Shown here: piece after piece, positions 17,427 through 25,708 of the stretch
Layout of the letters: each line of letters starts with the position of its first letter
Position numbering within the stretch: the first letter of the stretch is position 1
Assembly: GCF_001458395.1 (NCBI RefSeq)
Contig: NZ_CYSR01000030.1
Location: 248,001 to 312,000 of the forward strand
DNA: 64,000 nt
Source of the DNA: Leisingera aquaemixtae
Lineage (GTDB): Bacteria > Pseudomonadota > Alphaproteobacteria > Rhodobacterales > Rhodobacteraceae
Reading direction: 5' to 3'
Notes under the pieces: model-generated
Database searches by the model: none
The model's input: only the letters and a program-made list of their open reading frames with translations
Told to the model about the DNA's origin: nothing
Made by a program: the position numbers and the translations under genes

Positions 17427-19060
17427 TGGCCAGGGAACGGCTCTATCTTTACGACACCACCCTGCGCGACGGGCAGCAGACCCAGGGCGTTCAATTCTCC
17501 ACCGCGGAAAAGAAGCAAATCGCGCAGGCGCTGGACAAGCTGGGTGTCGACTATATCGAAGGCGGCTGGCCGGGCGCGAACCCGACCGACAGTGCGTTTT
17601 TCGGCGAAGCGCCGGAAACCCGCGCCACCATGACTGCCTTTGGCATGACCAAACGGGCCGGGCGTTCGGCGGAAAACGACGATGTGCTGGCAGCGGTGAT
17701 GAATGCCGGCACCCCTGCGGTCTGTCTGGTCGGCAAAAGCCACGACTACCACGTGACCCACGCGCTGGGGATCACGCTGGAAGAGAACCTCAGCAACATC
17801 CGGGCCTCGGTGGCCCATATCGTGGCGCAAGGGCGCGAGGCGCTGTTTGACGCCGAGCATTTCTTTGACGGCTACAAGGACAACCCGGAGTATGCGCTGG
17901 CGGCGTGCCGGGCCGCGCTGGAGGCCGGGGCGCGCTGGGTGGTGCTGTGCGACACCAATGGCGGCGCGCTGCCGGCCGAGGTGAGCCGCATCGTCACAGA
18001 GGTTGTAGGCGCCGGAATTCCGGGTGAGAAACTGGGCATACATACCCATAACGACACGGAAAATGCTGTGGCGTGCTCCTTGGCTGCGGTGGACGCCGGG
18101 GCGCGGCAGATCCAAGGCACCTTAAACGGCCTGGGCGAACGCTGCGGCAATGCCAACCTGACCGCGCTGATCCCGACGCTGTTGCTGAAGGAGCCCTATG
18201 CCAGCCGGTTTGAGACCGGCGTGAGCCTGAAGGCGCTGGCTGGCGTCACCCGGATCAGCCGGATGCTGGATGATATCCTGAACCGGGTTCCGGTGCGGCA
18301 GGCGGCCTATGTGGGGGCGTCGGCCTTTGCCCACAAGGCGGGGCTGCATGCCAGCGCGATCCTCAAGGATCCCTCGACCTATGAGCATATCGAGCCGGGC
18401 AAGGTCGGCAACGCGCGGGTGATCCCGATGTCGAACCAGGCCGGGCAGTCGAACCTGCGCAAGCGGCTGACCGATGCAGGCCTGATCGTCGAAAAGGGCA
18501 ACCCGGCGCTGGCGCGGATCCTGGAGCGCATCAAGGAGCGCGAGGCGGAAGGCTATTCCTACGACACCGCGCAGGCCTCGTTTGAGCTGCTGGCGCGCGC
18601 AGAGCTGAACCAGTTGCCGGACTTCTTTGAGGTAAAGCGCTACAAGGTCACGGTCGAGCGGCGCAAGAACAAGTACAACCGGATGGTCAGCCTGTCCGAA
18701 GCGGTTGTGGTGGTCAAGGTTGATGGCGAAAAACGCCTGTCCGTGAGTGAATCGTTGGACGAGACCGGCAGCGACCGCGGCCCGGTGAACGCGCTGGCCA
18801 AGGCGCTGATCAAGGATCTGGGGCGCTACTCGGCACAGCTGGAGGACATGCGGCTGGTCGACTTCAAGGTGCGGATCACCCAGGGCGGCACCGAAGCTGT
18901 GACCCGCGTCATCATCGACAGCGAGGACAGCCAGGGCCGCCGGTGGTCCACGGTGGGCGTCAGCCCGAACATCATCGACGCCTCGTTCGAGGCGCTGCTG
19001 GACGCCATCCGCTGGAAGCTGGCGCACGACTGCACGGCCGGGCAGGCGGATGCAGTTTGA
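17426..19060 (+). CDS. cimA: (R)-citramalate synthase
   Basis: Condenses pyruvate with acetyl-CoA to (R)-citramalate, the first step of the threonine-independent route to 2-oxobutyrate and isoleucine. 544 residues from the ATG at 17426; a TTG three bases earlier is also in frame. The HMGL/DRE-TIM domain opens with LYDTTLRDGQQTQGVQFS and has the metal-binding HTHNDTENAVA; a LeuA-type dimer/regulatory domain fills the last ~150 residues. The GQQTQG and GGWPGANPTD signatures are those of the CimA branch rather than 2-isopropylmalate synthase. Start overlaps the cysS stop; its end overlaps the next gene by 11 bases. Confidence 0.9.
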   Translation: MARERLYLYDTTLRDGQQTQGVQFSTAEKKQIAQALDKLGVDYIEGGWPGANPTDSAFFGEAPETRATMTAFGMTKRAGRSAENDDVLAAVMNAGTPAVCLVGKSHDYHVTHALGITLEENLSNIRASVAHIVAQGREALFDAEHFFDGYKDNPEYALAACRAALEAGARWVVLCDTNGGALPAEVSRIVTEVVGAGIPGEKLGIHTHNDTENAVACSLAAVDAGARQIQGTLNGLGERCGNANLTALIPTLLLKEPYASRFETGVSLKALAGVTRISRMLDDILNRVPVRQAAYVGASAFAHKAGLHASAILKDPSTYEHIEPGKVGNARVIPMSNQAGQSNLRKRLTDAGLIVEKGNPALARILERIKEREAEGYSYDTAQASFELLARAELNQLPDFFEVKRYKVTVERRKNKYNRMVSLSEAVVVVKVDGEKRLSVSESLDETGSDRGPVNALAKALIKDLGRYSAQLEDMRLVDFKVRITQGGTEAVTRVIIDSEDSQGRRWSTVGVSPNIIDASFEALLDAIRWKLAHDCTAGQADAV

Positions 19061-19826
19061 CGCCGACCTGACGGCCTGCGCGGAGCTGGTGCAGAAAAGC
19101 GATCCGGACCGGTTCCTGGCCGCCATGGCCGCACCGGTCCAGGCGCGGCCGCTGCTGTTTGCGCTTTATGCGTTTAATATCGAGCTGGCCCGGGCGCCTT
19201 GGGCCAGCCAGGAAAGCATGATTGCCGAAATGCGGGTGCAATGGTGGCGCGACGCCGGGGCGGAGATCGCGGATGGCAAGCCCGTCCGGCGGCACTACGT
19301 TGCGACCCCGCTGGCCCGGTGTCTGAAGCCGGACTTGGCGGCCTGTATCGACGGTATGGCAGAGGCGCGGCGCTGGGACATCTACAAGGACCCGTTCGAG
19401 GATCAGGCCGCCTTTGACAGCTATATTGACCGCACCAGCGGGTCGCTGATGTGGATGGCAGCGGCGTCTCTGGGGCAGGCGGATGAGGCCGTGGTGCGTG
19501 ATTTTGCCTATGGCGCCGGTGTCGCCAATTGGCTGCGTGCGATTCCGCAGCTGGAGGCCCAGAAGCGGATCCCGCTGCTGGACGGCACCCTTGAAGGCGT
19601 GCAAGCTTTGGCGCGTAAGGGGCTGGAAAAGATATACAAATCCCGTATGGGTGGCGCGAAGGTTTCGAAACAGTCGGGCGCTGCGCTGCTAGCGGGCTGG
19701 CAGGCGGAGGGCCTGCTGAAACAGGCGATCCGGCAGCCGGAACGGGTGGCTCAGGGCGCGCTTGGGCAGAGCGAGTTCCGGCGCAGGGCCGGCTTGATGT
19801 GGCGCACCGCCCTGGGGCGCTGGTAG
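19050..19826 (+). CDS. Squalene/phytoene synthase-fold protein, NDUFAF6-like
   Basis: 258 residues of the all-alpha prenyl-synthase fold. The segment LFALYAFNIELARAP, then MRVQWWRDA, matches the pattern of NDUFAF6, the mitochondrial complex I assembly factor, more closely than a true phytoene synthase. The Asp-rich D-x-x-x-D motifs that bind Mg-diphosphate in squalene and phytoene synthases are not evident, so it is probably not a carotenoid enzyme. It overlaps cimA by 11 bases and ends at a strong terminator, with no carotenoid gene nearby. I infer a role in respiratory complex I assembly or lipid binding; not proven. Confidence 0.75.
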   Translation: MQFDADLTACAELVQKSDPDRFLAAMAAPVQARPLLFALYAFNIELARAPWASQESMIAEMRVQWWRDAGAEIADGKPVRRHYVATPLARCLKPDLAACIDGMAEARRWDIYKDPFEDQAAFDSYIDRTSGSLMWMAAASLGQADEAVVRDFAYGAGVANWLRAIPQLEAQKRIPLLDGTLEGVQALARKGLEKIYKSRMGGAKVSKQSGAALLAGWQAEGLLKQAIRQPERVAQGALGQSEFRRRAGLMWRTALGRW

Positions 19827-19844
19827 AAAAGGCCGTATCCAAAG

Positions 19845-19872
19845 AAAAAGGCGCCTCCCGGGGCGCCTTTTT
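19845..19872. terminator. Bidirectional terminator
   Basis: AAAAAGGCGCC (19845-19855) pairs with GGCGCCTTTTT (19862-19872). The A run on one side and T run on the other let it serve both the plus-strand NDUFAF6-like gene and the minus-strand MFS gene. Confidence 0.9.
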
Positions 19873-19890
19873 GGTTTTAAGGATACGTTG

Positions 19891-21108
19891 TCAGGCCTCT
19901 TTGGGCCGCAAGATCAGCCACATCAGAGCGCCGCCTGCCAGCACCAGGAAGGGGGCCATGGCCATGTTCACCGCGTTCCAGCCATCCACCGGGCTGCCGC
20001 CCGAGCAGTTCATCAGCCCGCCAGACGCCAGCGAGGCCATAGTGACACCGCCAAAGACCAGCAGGTCGTTAAGCCCCTGCATCCGGCCGCGCTCATAGCT
20101 TTCATGGGCGCCGGCCAGCATGGTGGTGGCGCCGATGAAGCCGAAGTTCCAGCCGATACCCAAGAGCACCAGCGCAATGAAGAAATTTTCCAGCTCAACA
20201 CCTTGCAGCGCGACGGCACCGGCGCCTGCGAGGATCACCAGACCGGCGGAGACGATTTTCTCTACGCCGAAACGGGCAATCAGGTGGCCGGTAAAGAAGG
20301 ACGGCACATACATCGCCAGCACATGCCAGGTGACCACGTCCGCGGCGTTGCCCTCAGTGAAGCCGCAGCCGACCACGGCCAGAGGTGTCGAGGTCATCAC
20401 CAGGTTCATCAGCGCATAGGAGACCATCGCGCAGATCACCGCCACAGCGATCACCGGGGTTTTCAGAAGCTCCAGCCGGCTGCGGCCCTTGGGGCTGTCC
20501 GCGGTGGGGGCTGGCGGTTTCGGGATGTCGAGGAACAGGAACAGCGAAGCGCCCAGCACGTTGACCGCAATCACTGCCAGGTAGGTGCCAAGGAACGGAA
20601 TGACAAAGGCTTGGCTGGTGGCCTTGACGAGCTGCGGGCCGATGATGGCCGCTGCCAGACCGCCCGCCATGACGTAGGAAATCGCCTTGGGCCGGAAGGC
20701 ATCGGAGGCGGTATCGGCTGCGGCAAACCGGTAGAACCCGTGCGCGCTCATGTAAACGCCGGTCAGCAGGCTGCCGAACAGGAAGATGGGGAAGGACCCC
20801 AGGTACAGACCGTAGGCGCCGACCAGCCCGCCAATAGCGCCAAAGGCTGCGCCGGTGAAGAACCCCGCCCGGCGGCCCCAGCGCTGCATGATTGCCGAAA
20901 TCGGCGTCGCGGCCAGCATCGAGCCGCCGACAATCAGCGAAATCGGCAGTGTCGCAAAGCAGGGGTTCGAGGCCAGCGACTGCCCCGCAAGGCCGCCGAT
21001 GGTGAAAATCATCGGCATCTGCGCGCCAAGGATCGCCTGCGCCAGCACCAGGATGGCGACGTTTTTCTTGGCGACGGTGTCGCTGGGGGTGGTCATGCTC
21101 ATGGTCAT
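19891..21108 (-). CDS. MFS transporter
   Basis: A 405-residue major facilitator with about 12 membrane segments. The loop 2-3 region MQRWGRRAGFFTGAAFG corresponds to the family's G-x-x-x-D-R-x-G-R-R motif, and the second half repeats it loosely (IARFGVEKIVSAG). The central cytoplasmic loop holds PKPPAPTADSPKGRS. Such two-part sugar/drug porters cannot be assigned a substrate by eye. Transcribed alone, divergent from the DNA glycosylase gene with about 95 bases between them; it shares a bidirectional terminator with the preceding operon. Start could also be the second or third methionine. Confidence 0.85.
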   Translation of the reverse strand: MTMSMTTPSDTVAKKNVAILVLAQAILGAQMPMIFTIGGLAGQSLASNPCFATLPISLIVGGSMLAATPISAIMQRWGRRAGFFTGAAFGAIGGLVGAYGLYLGSFPIFLFGSLLTGVYMSAHGFYRFAAADTASDAFRPKAISYVMAGGLAAAIIGPQLVKATSQAFVIPFLGTYLAVIAVNVLGASLFLFLDIPKPPAPTADSPKGRSRLELLKTPVIAVAVICAMVSYALMNLVMTSTPLAVVGCGFTEGNAADVVTWHVLAMYVPSFFTGHLIARFGVEKIVSAGLVILAGAGAVALQGVELENFFIALVLLGIGWNFGFIGATTMLAGAHESYERGRMQGLNDLLVFGGVTMASLASGGLMNCSGGSPVDGWNAVNMAMAPFLVLAGGALMWLILRPKEA

Positions 21109-21203
21109 ATGGGATGCGTAACTGTGAATATGTCGATGGGCAAGCCAGCGGAAATGGATTGGCGTTCACGCTTTCTTTCAACAGCGGTCAATCAGGGGGT
21201 GAC

Positions 21204-21863
21204 GTGGCGTCAGAAATGCAAACCTTTCATCCGGGCGCGGGCCGGATCATCCAGTATGATGCCTGCGTGTCCGAAGGCGCGGACTGGCTGGCGGCGCAGG
21301 ACAGCCGGTTTGCCGATGCGCTGGAACTGACTGGCGCCCTTCCGCTCAGGCGCAGGCCGGACGGCTTTGCGGAACTGCTGAGCGCGATTGTCAGCCAGCA
21401 GGTCAGCGTGGCCTCGGCCAATGCGATCTGGACGCGGATGAAAGAGGCAAAGCTCACCGGGCCGCGCAAGATTCTTTGGGCCGCGGATGACGATCTGCGC
21501 GCCGCCGGCCTCAGCCGCCAGAAAATCCGGTATGCCCGGGCACTGGCGGAGGCGCGCATTGATTACAAAGCCTTGCGCAGCGCCCCTGATGCAGAGGTGA
21601 TTGCCACGCTGGTCCAGGTTCCTGGGATTGGCCAGTGGACGGCAGAGATTTATGCGATGTTTTCGCTGGGCCGGGCGGATGTGTTTGCCCATGGTGATCT
21701 GGCCTTGCAGGAGGCGGCCCGGGTGCTGTTTGATCTGCCCGCCCGCCCCAAGGAACGGGAGATGCGGCAGATGGCCGAAGCCTGGTCGCCGTGGCGGTCG
21801 GTTGCGGCGCGCATTCTCTGGGCCTATTACCGGGTGGCGAAGGACAGGGAAGGGATCCGATGA
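21204..21863 (+). CDS. DNA-3-methyladenine glycosylase II-like (HhH-GPD)
   Basis: Removes alkylated bases from DNA. I place the start at GTG 21204, four bases after an AGGGGG site (219 residues); ATG 21216 is an alternative, and the longer open frame upstream lacks support. The HhH-GPD fold is clear: FAELLSAIVSQQVSVASANAIW, the hairpin LVQVPGIGQWTAEIY, and the catalytic aspartate in FAHGDLALQEA. This is the AlkA/MagIII side of the family, without an iron-sulfur cluster loop. The stop overlaps the esterase ATG in ATGA, so both are co-expressed. Confidence 0.9.
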   Translation: MASEMQTFHPGAGRIIQYDACVSEGADWLAAQDSRFADALELTGALPLRRRPDGFAELLSAIVSQQVSVASANAIWTRMKEAKLTGPRKILWAADDDLRAAGLSRQKIRYARALAEARIDYKALRSAPDAEVIATLVQVPGIGQWTAEIYAMFSLGRADVFAHGDLALQEAARVLFDLPARPKEREMRQMAEAWSPWRSVAARILWAYYRVAKDREGIR

Positions 21864-22525
21864 CTCGTGTATTGACTGCCGGCCGCAAGGAGCCGGTTTC
21901 CGGCGAAATCCGCTCGATTGTTGTGTTCCTGCATGGCTATGGCGCCAACGGGGCCGACCTGCTGGGGCTGGCCGATCCTCTGGGGGAGCATCTGCCGGAT
22001 ACGCTGTTTGTGGCCCCCGATGCGCCTGAGGCCTGCGCCGGCGCGCCCTTTGGGTTCCAATGGTTCCCGATTCCCTGGATCGACGGCTCCTCGGAGGAGG
22101 AGAGCATGCGCGGAATGCAGTCCGCGATCGAAGACCTGAACGCCTTTCTGGATGCGCTGATGGTGGATGAGGATGTGCTGCCGGAACAGGTCGTGCTGTT
22201 CGGGTTCAGCCAGGGCACCATGATGAGCCTGCATGTGGCACCCCGCCGCGAGGACGCAGTGGCGGGGATCGTCGCATTCTCCGGCCGGCTGCTGGAGCCG
22301 GAACTGCTGAAAGATGAAGCCGTCTCCAGGATGCCGGTGCTGCTGGTGCATGGCGATCAGGATGACGTGGTGCCCGTGCAATCGTTGCCCGAGGCCGCAG
22401 AAGCACTGCAGGAGGCGGGCTTCCAGGACGTCTTTGCCCATATCCAGAAAGGCACCGCCCATGGCATCGCGCCGGACGGGCTGAGCGTGGCACTGGCGTT
22501 CATGCGCGATAAGCTTGGCCTTTAA
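21860..22525 (+). CDS. Carboxylesterase/phospholipase family alpha/beta hydrolase
   Basis: 221-residue serine hydrolase related to acyl-protein thioesterases and bacterial carboxylesterases (COG0400). The oxyanion region is VVFLHGYGANG, the nucleophile elbow GFSQG puts the serine at residue 117, and the acid and base are in HGDQDDVVP and TAHGIAP. Cytoplasmic, no signal peptide. ATG overlaps the stop of the glycosylase gene. Natural substrate unknown. Confidence 0.9.
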   Translation: MTRVLTAGRKEPVSGEIRSIVVFLHGYGANGADLLGLADPLGEHLPDTLFVAPDAPEACAGAPFGFQWFPIPWIDGSSEEESMRGMQSAIEDLNAFLDALMVDEDVLPEQVVLFGFSQGTMMSLHVAPRREDAVAGIVAFSGRLLEPELLKDEAVSRMPVLLVHGDQDDVVPVQSLPEAAEALQEAGFQDVFAHIQKGTAHGIAPDGLSVALAFMRDKLGL

Positions 22526-22561
22526 GGTGCTGATAAATCTGGCCTTCCGGTTTTTGGGAGG

Positions 22562-22984
22562 TCAGGGTTCCCAAAGGTGCGGTTCGGCGATTTCAAGTGA
22601 ATTGCCGGCCGGATCGCGGAAATAGATGGACCGGGCGCCGCTTGGCCAGTCGAACTCCGCCTCAATCGCGATGCCCGCCGCCAGGAGCCGCGCGCGCATG
22701 AGAAGCAGGCTTTCTCTTGGCTGAGCAAAGCACACATGCCCCGGACCGCGGGCGCCATGCGGCGGCACTGGCAGACGCGGGTTTCCCGGTGGTTTTACCG
22801 TTTCGTCAGCGTTGAACAGCAGAAGAACAGACGCGCCGCAGCGGTAAAAGACATGCCGGTTGGCAACCCGCTGGATGCGCTCCAGCCCCAGGATTTCGCC
22901 ATAGAACGCTTCGGCTGCATCGAGGTCGCCGACGTAGAGCGAGGCTTCGAGAATGGCGTCGGGGGCGGGGGCGGGCGGCAGCAT
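22562..22984 (-). CDS. VOC family protein (glyoxalase/bleomycin-resistance fold)
   Basis: 140 residues from the ATG at 22984; the longer open frame upstream overlaps rluE and is unlikely. Two beta-alpha-beta-beta-beta modules are visible: ILEASLYVGDLDAAEAFYGE with LGLERI, and the C-terminal YFRDPAGNSLEIAEP with the metal-ligand glutamate. The family covers dioxygenases, isomerases and resistance proteins, and no substrate can be assigned. Lies 13 bases after rluE on the same strand, so probably in its operon. Confidence 0.85.
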   Translation of the reverse strand: MLPPAPAPDAILEASLYVGDLDAAEAFYGEILGLERIQRVANRHVFYRCGASVLLLFNADETVKPPGNPRLPVPPHGARGPGHVCFAQPRESLLLMRARLLAAGIAIEAEFDWPSGARSIYFRDPAGNSLEIAEPHLWEP

Positions 22985-22997
22985 GGCTGAAAGGCTA

Positions 22998-23651
22998 TCA
23001 GCGGCGGCGGGGCCTGTCACCTTTTGGCGGCCGCGCAACGGATGGCTTGGGTCTGCGGGGCGGCTTTTGCGAAGGCTTCGGCGGGCCGGGAACACGCGGC
23101 GGCTCCACGTCCTCCCAAGCGCCCTGCGCCAGCCCGTCCAGGGTCCAGGCACCGATGCTGTAGCGGATCAGGCGCAGCGTCGGATGCCCAACCGCAGCTG
23201 TCATCCGGCGCACCTGCCGGTTGCGGCCCTCGCGGAGGGTCAGCGCGATCCAGCTGTCGGGAACCGTCTTGCGCACCCGCACCGGCGGGGTGCGCGCCCA
23301 CAGGCCCGGCGGCTCCGGGATCAGCCGAACCTTGGCGGGTCTGGTTATTCCGTCTTTCAGTTCAACACCTTCCGCCAGGTTTTTCAGGGCGTCGGGGTCC
23401 GGGATACCCTCCACCTGCACCCAATAGGTCTTGTCCATCTTGTGCTTTGGGTCGGTGATCCAGGCCTGCAAACGGCCGTTGTCGGTCAGCAGCATGAGCC
23501 CCTCGCTGTCGCGGTCCAGGCGGCCGGCCGCATAGACACCCGGGCAGTCGATATACTTGCTCAGCGTCGCCCGCGGGCTGTCCTGGCTGCCGCTGTCGGT
23601 GAACTGGGGCAGAACATCATAGGGTTTGTTGAAACGGATCAGACGGGTCAT
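22998..23651 (-). CDS. rluE: 23S rRNA pseudouridine synthase, RluE type
   Basis: 217 residues of the RsuA/RluB/C/D/E fold without an S4 domain. The opening [13 protein letters not shown], the catalytic motif [14 protein letters not shown] (Asp nucleophile), [14 protein letters not shown], and [25 protein letters not shown] match E. coli RluE, which modifies U2457 of 23S rRNA. The last ~30 residues form a basic Pro/Lys/Arg tail ([18 protein letters not shown]), likely an RNA contact. A VOC gene follows at 13 bases. Confidence 0.9.
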   Translation of the reverse strand: MTRLIRFNKPYDVLPQFTDSGSQDSPRATLSKYIDCPGVYAAGRLDRDSEGLMLLTDNGRLQAWITDPKHKMDKTYWVQVEGIPDPDALKNLAEGVELKDGITRPAKVRLIPEPPGLWARTPPVRVRKTVPDSWIALTLREGRNRQVRRMTAAVGHPTLRLIRYSIGAWTLDGLAQGAWEDVEPPRVPGPPKPSQKPPRRPKPSVARPPKGDRPRRR

Positions 23652-23715
23652 GGCACGGCAATAGGCGGGCTGCGGCCGCAGGGCAAGTGGGCCAAGGCCG
23701 GACCCCTGTGGATAA

Positions 23716-23733
23716 GTGTCACGGTGCTGTCAC
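23716..23733 (+). promoter_or_regulatory. Pho-box-like repeat upstream of HNH gene
   Basis: GTGTCAC (23716) and CTGTCAC (23727) are spaced exactly 11 bases, as in the pstS Pho box, whose third unit is the same GTGTCAC. A sequence equal to the reverse complement of a DnaA box (23707-23715) abuts it. It lies 148 bases before the HNH gene. Confidence 0.4.
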
Positions 23734-23880
23734 GGAATCAGCGCAGATTGCTCCCGACATATTGTGGGTCATCAGGGCTTGTCAGGCGCTAACCACGATA
23801 TATAGTCAAAGTCAGGCTGGGGCGGGTTCCCCGCTCTGGTTCCGCAACACGGAAGATCAGGGCGAGGAAGACGTTCAACA

Positions 23881-24465
23881 ATGGATGGCGATTTCAGAGC
23901 AGAGTTTGTCAGATCTCCGGGCGCGCTGAAACAGCACCCGGCGCTGGTGCTGAACGCGGATTACCGGCCGCTCTCGTATTACCCTTTGTCTTTGTGGACC
24001 TGGCAGGACGCGGTCAAGGCCGCCTGGCTGGACCGGGTGGCCATCGTCGCCGAATATGACGAGGTGGTGCACAGTCCGAGTACCGAGATCCGAATACCGT
24101 CCGTGGTGGTCCTGAAAGACTATGTAAAACCTCAAAAGCGCGTGGCCTTCACGCGCTTTAATTTGTTTTTGCGGGACGAATTCCGCTGCCAGTACTGCGG
24201 CAGCAAGGGCGATCTCACCTTTGACCACGTGGTGCCGCGCGCGTCCGGAGGGGTGACCAGCTGGGAAAACGTGGTCGCGGCCTGCAGTCCCTGCAATCTT
24301 AGGAAAGGGTCCAAGTCGCTGCACCGGGCCGGCATGTCGCTGCGCAAGCCGCCGCGGCGGCCAGGGGCGGAGGAGCTGCGCAACACCGGGCGCAAATTCC
24401 CGCCTAACCACCTGCATGAAAGCTGGATGGACTTCCTGTATTGGGATACCGAGCTGGACGCTTAA
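23881..24465 (+). CDS. HNH endonuclease
   Basis: 194 residues. The C-terminal half carries a zinc-bound HNH fold: CQYCG, then LTFDHVVPRASGG with the catalytic His, and SWENVVAACSPCNLRKG. The N-terminus (LVLNADYRPLSYYPLSLWTW) is typical of a conserved chromosomal HNH family found across Rhodobacteraceae, cyanobacteria and actinobacteria, whose cellular role is not known to me; it is not part of a restriction system here. A Pho-box-like element lies upstream. Single gene, facing the ocd operon. Confidence 0.88.
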   Translation: MDGDFRAEFVRSPGALKQHPALVLNADYRPLSYYPLSLWTWQDAVKAAWLDRVAIVAEYDEVVHSPSTEIRIPSVVVLKDYVKPQKRVAFTRFNLFLRDEFRCQYCGSKGDLTFDHVVPRASGGVTSWENVVAACSPCNLRKGSKSLHRAGMSLRKPPRRPGAEELRNTGRKFPPNHLHESWMDFLYWDTELDA

Positions 24466-24661
24466 GCGAAACAGCTCAACGTTCCGGGACAAGGGGTCCG
24501 GCCTCGTTGCCTGAGTGTCTGCTTTAGGTGAGGCAGCTGCTCAGATCCCCATAAGCAGTGCCGGCAGATGCCGCAGGCTGCGGCAAACAGGCAAGGAGGC
24601 CGGAGGTGCCGGCGGCCTCAGTTCAGCGGGCCGCCTTTGCAGGGTGTGAGGGTGCGGCCTG

Positions 24662-25708
24662 TCAGGGCTTGGCGCGCTGAAGCATTCCGAACAGATCGCG
24701 CGGATCGTCCGGGTCAGCAAGCATGTCGAGATCGATGAAATAATCGGTGCCCTTGATGCGGTCGCGGATATACCGCAGCGCCGAGAAATCCTCGATGGCA
24801 AAGCCGACGCTGTCGAACAGGGTAATCTGACGCTCGCCGGTGCGGCCCGGTTTCTTGCCCGCGATCACTTCCCACAATTCGGTCACGGCGAAGTCTTCCG
24901 GCATCTGCTGGATTTCGCCCTCGATCCGGGTTTGCGGCGGGTATTCGACAAAGACGTCGGAGCGGCTGAGGATGCCGGGCGCCAGTTCGGTCTTGCCGGG
25001 GCAATCTCCGCCGATCGCGTTGATGTGGACGCCGCTGCCGACCATGTTGTCGGTCAGGATGGTCGCATACTGCTTGTCCGCGGTGCAGGTGGTGAGGATC
25101 TGCGCGCCTTCGATCGCTTCTTCCGGCGTCTTGCAGGAGACAACCTCTATGCCCATTCCCTGCAGATTGCGGGCGCATTTTTCGGTTGCGGCTTGGTCGT
25201 TGTCATAGAGACGCACGGACTTCAGGCCGATGATCGCCTTCATCGCCAGCGTCTGGAATTCGGACTGGGCCCCGTTGCCGATCATGGCCATCGTAGTTGA
25301 TCCTTTGGGCGCCAGATACTTGGCGGCCATTGCTGAGGTGGCGGCGGTCCGCAGAGCAGTCAGAATGGTCATTTCCGTCAGCAGCACCGGATAGCCGGTG
25401 TAAACATCCGCCAGCAGCCCAAAGGCCGTGACGGTCTGCAGCCCTTCAGAGGTGTTCTTGGGGTGGCCGTTCACATATTTGAAGCCATAAGCCTCGCCAT
25501 CGGAGGTCGGCATCAGTTCGATCACCCCGACGTCGGAATGGCTGGCGACGCGCGGGGTCTTGTCAAACAGCTCCCAGCGCTTGAAGTCTTCTTCCACATA
25601 CTCCGCCAGATCGCGCATCATCTGCTCGATTCCGACGTGATGAATGAGGCGCATCATGTTGTCGACGCTGACAAAAGGCACCAGTGCCTTGTCTGAAGGC
25701 TGTGTCAT
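24662..25708 (-). CDS. ocd: Ornithine cyclodeaminase
   Basis: Converts L-ornithine to L-proline and ammonia with bound NAD+. 348 residues of the OCD/mu-crystallin family: substrate-binding segment YVNGHPKNTSEGLQT, Rossmann fold MAMIGNGAQSEFQTLA, and catalytic aspartate in NAIGGDCPGKTEL. Long form with the extra C-terminal region of true cyclodeaminases. Last gene of the rocF-ctlX-ocd operon; its ATG overlaps the ctlX stop. Weak stem-loops lie after the stop (around 24568-24623). Confidence 0.94.
   Translation of the reverse strand: MTQPSDKALVPFVSVDNMMRLIHHVGIEQMMRDLAEYVEEDFKRWELFDKTPRVASHSDVGVIELMPTSDGEAYGFKYVNGHPKNTSEGLQTVTAFGLLADVYTGYPVLLTEMTILTALRTAATSAMAAKYLAPKGSTTMAMIGNGAQSEFQTLAMKAIIGLKSVRLYDNDQAATEKCARNLQGMGIEVVSCKTPEEAIEGAQILTTCTADKQYATILTDNMVGSGVHINAIGGDCPGKTELAPGILSRSDVFVEYPPQTRIEGEIQQMPEDFAVTELWEVIAGKKPGRTGERQITLFDSVGFAIEDFSALRYIRDRIKGTDYFIDLDMLADPDDPRDLFGMLQRAKP

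Noticed and set aside
19050-19826. Phytoene synthase of a carotenoid pathway
   Set aside because: The Asp-rich substrate motifs are missing and no crt genes are near; the NDUFAF6-like reading explains the sequence better.
23707-23715. DnaA box as a sign of a replication origin
   Set aside because: Only one perfect box, no A+T-rich unwinding region and no dnaA, parAB or repABC genes nearby.
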